Shown here: positions 9,253 through 18,960 of the stretch, in pieces
Layout: each line of letters opens with the position of its first letter
How positions within the stretch are numbered: position 1 is the first letter of the stretch
Source: Phycisphaeraceae bacterium
GTDB taxonomy: Bacteria > Planctomycetota > Phycisphaerae > Phycisphaerales > UBA1924
Assembly: GCA_023898685.1 (NCBI GenBank)
Contig: CP060234.1
Location: 1,736,001-1,800,000 of the forward strand
Direction of reading: 5' to 3'
Length of the DNA stretch: 64,000 bases
Notes under the pieces: generated by a model
Seen by the model: the letters and a program-made list of their open reading frames with translations, nothing else
The model's database searches: none
Told to the model about the DNA's origin: nothing
Program-made: the position numbers and the translations under genes

Positions 9253-9387
9253 ATGCACTACCCACGCCGCAACAGCCGCATCACGAAGGTCCGCAAGTGT
9301 GGGTTCCGCGCCCGGATGAAGACGAAGAGCGGTCGGAAGATCCTCAATCGTCGCCGGCGGATCGGGCGGAGCCTGACGTCGGTCTGA
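9253..9387 (+). CDS. rpmH: 50S ribosomal protein L34 (bL34)
   Basis: A 44-residue, extremely Arg/Lys-rich protein. It begins MHYPRRNSRITKVRKCG and continues through FRARMKTKSGRKILNRRR to a terminal SLTSV. The GFRARM..K.GRK.L..RR core is the signature of bL34, which binds 23S rRNA in the large subunit. The N-terminus differs from the common MKRTxQPS start. GAGG sits about 8 nt upstream of the ATG. In most bacteria rpmH lies between dnaA and rnpA at the replication origin; here it is alone, followed within 50 bp by a strong hairpin terminator and then an OPT transporter, so the origin cannot be inferred from it. Confidence 0.92.
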   Translation: MHYPRRNSRITKVRKCGFRARMKTKSGRKILNRRRRIGRSLTSV

Positions 9388-9434
9388 TTCCCGTCGTCAC
9401 GAGCGCGGCTCGTCTCCAACGTTGAACAGAGAGC

Positions 9435-9463
9435 GACCTCCCCGCACGCCGGGGAGGTCTTTG
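9435..9463 (+). terminator. Intrinsic-type terminator after rpmH
   Basis: GACCTCCCCG (9435-9444) pairs perfectly with CGGGGAGGTC (9450-9459) around a 5-nt loop, giving a 10-bp GC-rich stem followed by TTTG. It starts 48 bp after the rpmH stop and separates it from the OPT gene. The T-run is short but the stem is the best hairpin of this kind in the window. Confidence 0.75.
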
Positions 9464-9543
9464 TATACACGCGCGCAACGATGGTGTAGGCTACCCGGCC
9501 GGCCCCGCGACGCGGGCGTTCCCCCCAGCTTGAGGAGAGCCGC

Positions 9544-12084
<2,541 letters not shown>

Positions 12085-12089
12085 GGGGC

Positions 12090-12851
12090 ATGAAGACACT
12101 TCTCGGCTGGATCATCTGGGTGTGCGTGGGGTTTGGGGCGATCAGTGCCGTCACGGCCTACTTTGTCCCGACCAACCTCGACCCTGATCTCTACACGAGC
12201 AATTCGTCCGAGAAATCGGGCGAGCACGGCTACCTGCTGATCTCGAGCGCCGCGGGCCCGATGGTGCCGCATGATGGGAAGACCGCGCCGCAGTGGCCCG
12301 AGGGCACGGAACTCACGCCCCAAGTGCTCGGCGCGATGTCGGCGGTGCAGGAGGACGGCGAGCCTCTCGTGAAGCGGGTGCACGTCGGCGAGTTCTCGTG
12401 GGGCCGCTGGAGCCACAAATACTGGTTCATCGGGTCGGTCGTGCTGCTCACGCTCTGCGGGCTGGGGCAGCGGGCGCTGTCCGGCGGCGGGGCGGTGAAG
12501 AAGGGCTCGGCCGATCCGTCGGAGTCGATTGCCGGGGCCCTTGCCGACGTGGCGGCCTTGCGCGACGAGCTACCGACAATCCACAGCGATCGGGCTCGGC
12601 TCGAGGAGATCGTCGCCCGGCTGGGCGAGCTGCAGCAGACGCACCTGGCGGCCTTCGCCGAGACGCGGGACGTGTTGATCTCGCGGCACGGCATGGGCGG
12701 GTTCGCGCGGATCATGGACGCGTTCGCGGGGGCCGAGCGGAAGGTCAACCGGGCGTGGTCTGCGGCGGCGGACGGCCTGCTGGGCGAGTCGATCGACAAC
12801 ATCGAGATGGCTGTGCCGATGTTCGAGGAGACGAAGCGGCGGCTGGGGTAG
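12090..12851 (+). CDS. Two-helix membrane protein of unknown function linked to the OPT gene
   Basis: A 253-residue protein not recognised as a named family. Residues 3-26 form one transmembrane helix and 111-126 a second; the roughly 85 residues between them would lie on one face of the membrane. The C-terminal half (from about residue 140) is soluble, Ala/Glu/Arg-rich and helical, with heptad-like spacing suggesting a coiled coil. GAGG precedes the ATG and the gene begins 6 bp after the OPT stop, so the two are almost certainly an operon and the product could be an accessory subunit of that transporter. That role is inference from position only. Confidence 0.75.
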   Translation: MKTLLGWIIWVCVGFGAISAVTAYFVPTNLDPDLYTSNSSEKSGEHGYLLISSAAGPMVPHDGKTAPQWPEGTELTPQVLGAMSAVQEDGEPLVKRVHVGEFSWGRWSHKYWFIGSVVLLTLCGLGQRALSGGGAVKKGSADPSESIAGALADVAALRDELPTIHSDRARLEEIVARLGELQQTHLAAFAETRDVLISRHGMGGFARIMDAFAGAERKVNRAWSAAADGLLGESIDNIEMAVPMFEETKRRLG

Positions 12852-12903
12852 CGCGGACTTTGCTCGTGCGTGGCGATCGGTGAACGAGTCGCTCAAGCCC
12901 GTC

Positions 12904-15900
12904 CTACTCCGCCGCGAGCACCCCCCGCTCGTGGTCAAGGTTGCCCCGGATGTGCGAGTCGTAATACGTCAGGTCGGTCTGGACGATCGATCTATCGCGC
13001 CCCGCCGAGACGAGCGTGTGGCCATCCGGACTGAACGCGAGCGTGAAGACCATGTCGGTGTGGGGGCGCAGCGTGAGCAGGCACGCGCCCGACTCGGTGC
13101 CCCAGAGCTTGATGACCCCCGCCCGTCCGGCCGAGGCGATCATCGTGCCGTCGGGGCTGACGTCGAGCGTGAAGATATCCTGCTCGTGGCCGCGGAGGGT
13201 GCGCAGGAGCCGTCCCGCCTCGCCCGGCTTGAGCGACCACAGGCGGATCAGGCGGTCGTCGCCCGCGGTCGCGACAATCGTGCCGGCGGGATTGACCCGC
13301 AGGGCGCGGATCGTCTGTGAATGGGCCGGGATGCGCCGGATCGTGTGGCTTGCGGTGTCGATGAGCACGAGTTGCTCGAGCCCGGTCACAGCCGCGGCGA
13401 TGAAACGACCGTCGGGCGTGTACTGGATGGACGGGATGCGGGCGCTGGCGGGCCCGATCGAGATTGTCTCGGTCTCGGCCCCGAGGTGGTGCAGCCTGAG
13501 CATCCCGTTGTCGCCGCCGACGGCGAGCGTGCGGCCGTCGGGGGAGAGGGCGAGCGAGTTGAGCGCGACGCCGCCCGTGTCGACGATGACCTTGCCGGGC
13601 CCCTCGCCCCGGAAGGGTGAGGCGCGGACGGTGCCGTCGTAGGAGGCGCTGTAGATGAGGCCGCGGGGCAGGTCGAGGGCGCAGGCGACCACGTAGTTGG
13701 TGTGGCCGGTCGATGTGATCGTCGGAGCCGCCGCGCGAGCCTCCCAGACGGCGATCGTCTCTTCATCGCCTGCGTTCGCCGTGATGAGGGCCGACCCGTC
13801 GGGCGTGTAGGCCGCATAGAAGACGTTGCCCGGCGCGGGGCGACGGTGGAAGCAGCGCTCGGGCTCGATCTCCCACTCGCGGAGCAGGCGCCCGCCGATC
13901 GCGGCGATGTGCTCGCCGTCGGGCAGGATGAACGCGTCGATGAGCGGGACATCCAGCCCCGGGAACGCGTGGAGCAGGGCGCCGGTCTCGAGGTCCCAGA
14001 GATAGGCCGATTTGTCGAAGCTCGACGCGATGATTCGTTCGCGGCCGCGAGAGTCCGGCTGAATGCGGAGCGTCCGGACCCAGCCGGTCGCGTTGCGGAG
14101 CGTGCGGACGACCCGGCCCGATTCAAGGTCGATCACCGCGACGTCGGCGCCGTCGGTGTCGGCGACGAGTGTCCGGCCGTCGCGAGAGATCGCGAGTGTC
14201 GACGTCCAGCGCGGCGACTGGAGGTAGGCGGCCTGCAGCAGGCCCGTGGCCGTGTCGTACGCGCGGACGTGCCCGTCGTTGCAGGCGGCAAAGACGCGGG
14301 CGCCGTCGGGCGACGCGATGGCGTGGCGGATGTCGCCCGGGATGCCGTCGATCGTGCGCGGTGGCTCTCCCGAGAACGGATTCGCGACGACGATCGAGTT
14401 CAGCGTCGCGCAGACGTACGACCCGCCCGGGCCGCGAGTGACGCTGATGATGGGCGCGTCGGTGATCGACAGCGTTGCGGTCTCGACCCCGTCGTCGATG
14501 CGGAAGGTGTGCAGGGCGCCTTGGTCGTCGCCCACGACGACCGACGCGGCATCGGCCGAGAGCGCCACGGCGCGGGTCGTCGCGGTGTGCGGGCCGTAGA
14601 CCCGAAGCAACGATCCATCCTGGAGGTTGAGCAAGACGGCGCCGCGTTCGTGCTCGCACGCGAGCAGGCGGGATCCATCGGGGGTGGGGCTGGCCATGTC
14701 ACCCGGCAGCAGAGCCAGATCGGTCGTGCGAAGGGCGGGTCGCTCGGCGTAGAGCTCCCAGAGCGCCCAATAGGCCTCGTCGTGCGGCCGAGCCAGCGGC
14801 GAGAGGTATTCGCGCCAGAGCAGTTTCTCGGCTTCGGTCACCGAGCCCGTTGCGGCCAGGGCGCGGGCCCGGGCGATATTGCTCGAACGCAGGGCTCGGG
14901 TCAGCTCCGCGGATCGGTCGGCGAGGCGTGAGGCCTGGTTCGCCATCACCCCGCCGAAAGCCGCGAGCAGCACGAGCAGCGCCGCCGCGGTCGCGATCGG
15001 GCCCCGGTAGCTGCGCACGGTCTTGCGCAGCATGTACCAGCGGCTGTCGGCGCGGGCCAGCACCGCGTCGCCCACGAGCGCCCGTTCGACGTCGGCCGCG
15101 AACTCGCCCACGGACTGGTATCGGCGGGAGGGTTCCTTCGCCAGGGCCTTGAGCACCACGGTGTCGAGGTCGGCGGGGATGGTGTGGACGTGGGTTGAAG
15201 GTGGGTCGGGAATCACGTCGGTGATACGGGCCAGCACCTCGGTCATCGTGCCGGTCATGGGGTAGGCGTGGCGGCCCGCGAGCAGGCGGTAGAGCACGAG
15301 CCCCAGCGCGTAGATGTCCGTCCGGGTGTCCTGCTTCGCGTGGGCGCCGGTGAGCTGCTCGGGGGCGGCGTAGGCGATGGTCCCCATGAACCGCCCGTCG
15401 ACCGAGTGGGTGAACTCCGCGGTGTGGCCCGGGTCCATCAGCTTGGCAAGCCCGAAGTCGAGCAGCTTGGGTGTGCCGTCGGCGCGGACGAGGATATTGC
15501 CTGGCTTGATGTCGCGGTGGAGGATGAGCCGCTGGTGGGCCTCGCGGACGGCGTCGCAGACGCGGAGAAACAGACGCCCACGCTCGGAGACGCCGAGGCG
15601 GCCCCGCTCGCAGTACGCGTCGATCGGCACGCCATCGACGAACTCCATGACGAAGTAGGGCGCCCCTGATGGCGTGGCGCCGCCGTCGAGCAGGCGCGCG
15701 ATGCATGGGTGATCGAGGTCGGCGAGCACCTGACGCTCGATCGCGAACCGCGCGAGCCGCTCGGCGTGCCCGCCCGGCTGGCTCTCGTCGAGCGGGGGCC
15801 GGGCGACCTTGATCGCGACGCGCTTCTCGAACGCGTCGTCGGCCCGGCGGGCGGCGTAGACCGTGCCCATCCCGCCGCTGGCGATGACCGAGAGGATCAC

Positions 15901-16176
15901 GTAGGGCCCGAATCGTTCTCCGACGAGGGCGCCGGCATTCTCGGTGAGCGGCTCGACCACACGGCCTGTCTCCAGGACCGAACGAACGCCGCCCGCGACC
16001 GGCGCATCGAGAAAACAGTCCGCGACGCCCGCGGCGTCGAGCAGGGAACAGACCTCCCGTCCCAGCGCGCTGTCGTCGGCGCAGGCGTCGCGCACGTAGC
16101 CCGGGCGCGCCTCGGCGGGTTGCTCGAGCGCACGGTGGAGCAGGTCCTCGATCTGGGCCCAGCGTTCGGGGGTCAT
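12904..16176 (-). CDS. Ser/Thr protein kinase with C-terminal WD40 repeats
   Basis: A 1090-residue membrane-anchored Hanks-type kinase. After an N-terminal helical segment (about 1-80) typical of sigma-linked planctomycete kinases, the kinase domain spans about 90-370: Gly loop ASGGMGTVY, ATP-binding Lys123 (VAIKVA), catalytic loop HRDIKPGN (Asp222), DFG (Asp240) and APEQ. A transmembrane helix follows at about 393-412 (ATAAALLVLLAAFGGVM). Residues about 480-1085 form a WD40-type propeller with repeated DLETG, SPDGR and LWD/LWS motifs. The ATG overlaps the sigma-factor stop (ATGA), so the two are translationally coupled. The kinase probably senses a signal through the propeller and controls the coupled sigma factor; that link is inferred from gene fusion and operon patterns in planctomycetes. 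Confidence 0.92.
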   Translation of the reverse strand: MTPERWAQIEDLLHRALEQPAEARPGYVRDACADDSALGREVCSLLDAAGVADCFLDAPVAGGVRSVLETGRVVEPLTENAGALVGERFGPYVILSVIASGGMGTVYAARRADDAFEKRVAIKVARPPLDESQPGGHAERLARFAIERQVLADLDHPCIARLLDGGATPSGAPYFVMEFVDGVPIDAYCERGRLGVSERGRLFLRVCDAVREAHQRLILHRDIKPGNILVRADGTPKLLDFGLAKLMDPGHTAEFTHSVDGRFMGTIAYAAPEQLTGAHAKQDTRTDIYALGLVLYRLLAGRHAYPMTGTMTEVLARITDVIPDPPSTHVHTIPADLDTVVLKALAKEPSRRYQSVGEFAADVERALVGDAVLARADSRWYMLRKTVRSYRGPIATAAALLVLLAAFGGVMANQASRLADRSAELTRALRSSNIARARALAATGSVTEAEKLLWREYLSPLARPHDEAYWALWELYAERPALRTTDLALLPGDMASPTPDGSRLLACEHERGAVLLNLQDGSLLRVYGPHTATTRAVALSADAASVVVGDDQGALHTFRIDDGVETATLSITDAPIISVTRGPGGSYVCATLNSIVVANPFSGEPPRTIDGIPGDIRHAIASPDGARVFAACNDGHVRAYDTATGLLQAAYLQSPRWTSTLAISRDGRTLVADTDGADVAVIDLESGRVVRTLRNATGWVRTLRIQPDSRGRERIIASSFDKSAYLWDLETGALLHAFPGLDVPLIDAFILPDGEHIAAIGGRLLREWEIEPERCFHRRPAPGNVFYAAYTPDGSALITANAGDEETIAVWEARAAAPTITSTGHTNYVVACALDLPRGLIYSASYDGTVRASPFRGEGPGKVIVDTGGVALNSLALSPDGRTLAVGGDNGMLRLHHLGAETETISIGPASARIPSIQYTPDGRFIAAAVTGLEQLVLIDTASHTIRRIPAHSQTIRALRVNPAGTIVATAGDDRLIRLWSLKPGEAGRLLRTLRGHEQDIFTLDVSPDGTMIASAGRAGVIKLWGTESGACLLTLRPHTDMVFTLAFSPDGHTLVSAGRDRSIVQTDLTYYDSHIRGNLDHERGVLAAE

Positions 16177-16739
16177 GACGGGTCGCCGCTGATCTCCCGC
16201 AGCAGGAAGGCCCGGGCGGCCGTCCAGTCGCGCTTGGTCTGGGCGGGGCTGATGCCCAGGATGGTGGCGGTCTCCTCGATCGTGAACCCTCCGAAGTAGC
16301 GGAGCTGGACGACGTGGACCTTCCGCTCGTCGAGGTCGGCAAGCCGCTCGAGCGCGTCGTCGAGGGCGACGAGGTCCTCATCCCGGGTGGGCTCCTCGCT
16401 CAGGCCCTCGAGCGGGACCCGCACCGCCCCGCCGCCTCGCTTGGCACGCTTGCGGTCACGGGCGTGATTCACCAGCACACGCCGCATGGCGAGGGCGGCG
16501 ACGCGGTAGAAGTGGGCCCGGCTCTCCCAGCTCGCGTCCTCGGTGCGGACGAGGCGGATGAAGGCCTCGTGGACCAGGGCGGTGGGTTGCAGGGTGTGGT
16601 CGATCCGTTCGTTGGTGAAGTAGCTGCCGGCGAGCCGGCGGAGTTCGTCATAGACAAGCGGAAAGAGCTGCGCCGCGGCGTCGCTGTCACCCTTGGCGAC
16701 GTTGTGCAGGATCTGGGTAACTTCTTCAGGGGACGGCAT
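16173..16739 (-). CDS. ECF-type RNA polymerase sigma factor (sig-70_X6-like)
   Basis: A 188-residue sigma factor with only regions 2 and 4. Region 2 shows FPLVYDELRRLAGSYF, HTLQPTALVHEAFIRL and RRVLVNHARDRKRAKR. Region 4 shows VVQLRYFGGFTIEETATILG and KRDWTAARAFLLREI, the helix-turn-helix that reads -35. This matches the ECF subgroup in which planctomycetes couple a sigma factor to a Ser/Thr kinase; no anti-sigma factor is adjacent. ATG at 16739 is chosen because similarity begins there (EEVTQIL); the frame is open further upstream but is not coding-like. A perfect 9-bp inverted repeat lies 72 bp upstream. The stop overlaps the kinase start. Confidence 0.93.
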   Translation of the reverse strand: MPSPEEVTQILHNVAKGDSDAAAQLFPLVYDELRRLAGSYFTNERIDHTLQPTALVHEAFIRLVRTEDASWESRAHFYRVAALAMRRVLVNHARDRKRAKRGGGAVRVPLEGLSEEPTRDEDLVALDDALERLADLDERKVHVVQLRYFGGFTIEETATILGISPAQTKRDWTAARAFLLREISGDPS

Positions 16740-16810
16740 CCCGGCTTTCCACTTTTCTCTATCGCCCCGATCCGATGAACGCCAAAACGGTGCCTTTCTC
16801 ATCAAATCGG

Positions 16811-16835
16811 CCCGTACACCCGTCCAGTGTACGGG
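16811..16835. repeat. Perfect inverted repeat upstream of the sigma/kinase operon
   Basis: CCCGTACAC (16811-16819) and GTGTACGGG (16827-16835) are exact reverse complements around a 7-nt centre. It sits 72 bp before the sigma start and 179 bp after the GH27 stop, with no T-run, so it is more likely an operator than a terminator. Function is inference. Confidence 0.6.
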
Positions 16836-17013
16836 GAGGGGTGTATTTCCCAAAGCCGGACACGCCGCGAAGGCAGTGGATGCTGTGCGCCCGCGCTCGG
16901 GCGAGCCGAATGCGGAGTTTGGCCCAGCCCCGGCTGGGCCGGGCCACCCCGAATCCGGGCGTGTTGGGGGGTCAACGGCGGGCCCGCCTGACGGGTCGCG
17001 GTACGTGCGTGGA

Positions 17014-18924
17014 TCAGTCGGCCGGCGTGAGCCTGAGCAGGACCGCGCCGTGGCGGTGCACCGTCGCGATGAAGGCATGGTCGACGACATCGACATCGGC
17101 CCGACGCCACAGGTCGCGCACGCGCTGCCGGCCCCGCAGGCCCAGGTCGCCCCACGAAGCCGTGATCGCGGCCTCCCGCCGGCTGCGGTTGAACAGCGCG
17201 ACCGCGACCGAGCCGTCCTCGAGCGGCTTGACCCACACCTCGCTGTCGCCGTCCTGGAAGACGCGGGTCGCCTGCCGTCCGAGCCGGTCCTGGCTCACCG
17301 CGAGAACCTCGTCGTTCGTGAGCAGGGCGAGCGTGAACTGGTCGAGCTGGGTGAGGTCGCACCCGATCAGCAGCGGGGCCGCGAGCATGCTCCAGAGCGT
17401 GATGTGCGTCACCTGCTCGTCGGGCGTGAGGCGCGAATCGTGCAAGCTCGGGCCCCAGCCCACCTTGCCCACCACGAGCATGTCCGGGTCGTTCCAGTGC
17501 CCGGGTCCCGCGTACGGCGCGTGGTCGGCCTGGCTGAACCCGATGCCCGACATGCTCGACCACGTGTCGGTGATGTCGCCCGTGGTGCGCCAGTAGTTGC
17601 CGCCCACCTCGTCGCCCCATTCCCAGACGCGCCCCATGCCGTACTGGCACAGGCTGTAGACGACGTCCCGCGAGCTGCTGCGCAGCGCGTCGCGCATCGT
17701 GAAGTAGGGCTTCATCAGGTCGTCGTGGTCGGGGTTCGGGGCGATGCCGCCGTAGCTGCACCAGTCGTACTTCAGCAGATCGATGCCCCACTCCGCGAAG
17801 CGGTCGGCGTCCTGGACCTCGTGCTGATAGCTGCCCTCGTAGCCCGCGCACGTCTTGGGTCCCGGCGAGGAATAGATACCCAGCTTGAGCCCCTTGCCGT
17901 GCACGTAGTCGGCGAGGGCCTTCATGTCGGGGAATTTGTCGTTGGTGAGCATCCGCCCCTGCTCGTCACGCCCGCCCTCCCACGCGTCGTCGATGTTGAT
18001 GTAGGTGAACCCGTGCTCGGCCAGCCCGGAGCGGACCATCCAGTCGGCCGCGTCGCGGATCTTCCCGTCGTCCACCGCCGTGCCCCAGCAGTTCCACGAG
18101 TTCCAGCCCATGGGGGGCGTGAGCGCGAGCGCGTCGGGCTGGCCGACGATAGTGACGACGCCCTTCGCCGTGCCCAGCTCGTTGGTGGCGGAAACACGGA
18201 CATCCCACGAGCCGTTGTGATCGATCGAGCCCGAGATGACGCCGGTGTCGCCGTCGAGCATGAGCCCGGGCGGCAGGCTGCTTGCTGCGAACGCGATGGG
18301 TCGCGCGCCGCTGACCGGCAGGCGGAACAGGAACGGCTTGCCGGGCGTCGCCCCCGTGATCCGCGGCTGGTTGATGGAGGGAGGCGCAGGGGCCGCCATC
18401 GCGATGTCAGGGAAGGTGCGGGGCGGGCGGACCGAGTGGGGTATGAAGTCGGCGCCGCTCGCCATGGTGATGCGGGCGTCGGCCCAGTCGGCGTGGTCGT
18501 AGTTGATGCCGTCGCCCCCATCCTCGACGACCAGCGTGAGCTTCTTGGCGCCCTTCAGATCGGCGTGGACCGGCTTGGCGGGCTCGCCCTTGTGCATCAG
18601 CCCGGTGCGGACGGACACTGTGTCGTCAACGAGCACGACGAATTCGACCGTGCCCTCGCCCGAGCAGAACTCGTCGTCCACACCCGCCATCGCGTCAAAG
18701 GCGATCGCTTCGCCGCCCAGGTCGATGGTCCACTCGCTGTAGGCGTGGGTGCCGACGCCGTGGGCGTAGCCCTTGCCGCCGATCGAGATAGCGTTGCCGT
18801 CGACCGAGTGGTTGGCCTGGGCGGTCTGCCAGCCCTGCTCCACGGTCGAGAGATCGAGGCTGTCGAGATAAACAGGCCCGCCAACAGCGGCGAGCACGGC
18901 GGCGGTGATGGCGTGGATCAGCAT
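17014..18924 (-). CDS. Secreted alpha-galactosidase, NPCBM + Ig-like + GH27
   Basis: A 636-residue secreted glycoside hydrolase. A short signal peptide (residues 1-16) is followed by an NPCBM sugar-binding domain (about 17-155: GKGYAHGVGTHAYSEW, LVDDTVSVRTG), an Ig-like putative-adhesion repeat (about 183-262: GLMLDGDTGVISGS) and a GH27 TIM barrel from residue 268 (LTPPMGWNSWNCWG). The catalytic nucleophile is Asp387 in KYDWCSYGG; the acid/base is in GHWNDPDMLVVG. GH27 enzymes release alpha-galactose (or N-acetylgalactosamine) with retention. The ATG lies 6 nt after a TACACT hexamer with no Shine-Dalgarno, so a leaderless mRNA is likely. Confidence 0.92.
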   Translation of the reverse strand: MLIHAITAAVLAAVGGPVYLDSLDLSTVEQGWQTAQANHSVDGNAISIGGKGYAHGVGTHAYSEWTIDLGGEAIAFDAMAGVDDEFCSGEGTVEFVVLVDDTVSVRTGLMHKGEPAKPVHADLKGAKKLTLVVEDGGDGINYDHADWADARITMASGADFIPHSVRPPRTFPDIAMAAPAPPSINQPRITGATPGKPFLFRLPVSGARPIAFAASSLPPGLMLDGDTGVISGSIDHNGSWDVRVSATNELGTAKGVVTIVGQPDALALTPPMGWNSWNCWGTAVDDGKIRDAADWMVRSGLAEHGFTYINIDDAWEGGRDEQGRMLTNDKFPDMKALADYVHGKGLKLGIYSSPGPKTCAGYEGSYQHEVQDADRFAEWGIDLLKYDWCSYGGIAPNPDHDDLMKPYFTMRDALRSSSRDVVYSLCQYGMGRVWEWGDEVGGNYWRTTGDITDTWSSMSGIGFSQADHAPYAGPGHWNDPDMLVVGKVGWGPSLHDSRLTPDEQVTHITLWSMLAAPLLIGCDLTQLDQFTLALLTNDEVLAVSQDRLGRQATRVFQDGDSEVWVKPLEDGSVAVALFNRSRREAAITASWGDLGLRGRQRVRDLWRRADVDVVDHAFIATVHRHGAVLLRLTPAD

Positions 18925-18930
18925 GCGCCG

Positions 18931-18936
18931 AGTGTA
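18931..18936 (-). promoter_or_regulatory. -10-like TACACT, 6 nt before the GH27 start
   Basis: Minus-strand TACACT ends 6 nt before ATG 18924; no Shine-Dalgarno. Confidence 0.5.
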
Positions 18937-18960
18937 GCGTGAGGATCGTGGGCCGAGGGC

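Noticed and set aside
16693..18942. 749-codon plus-strand open frame opposite the GH27 gene
   Set aside because: The minus strand encodes NPCBM and GH27 catalytic motifs; the plus frame is an Arg/Val/Ala-rich shadow.
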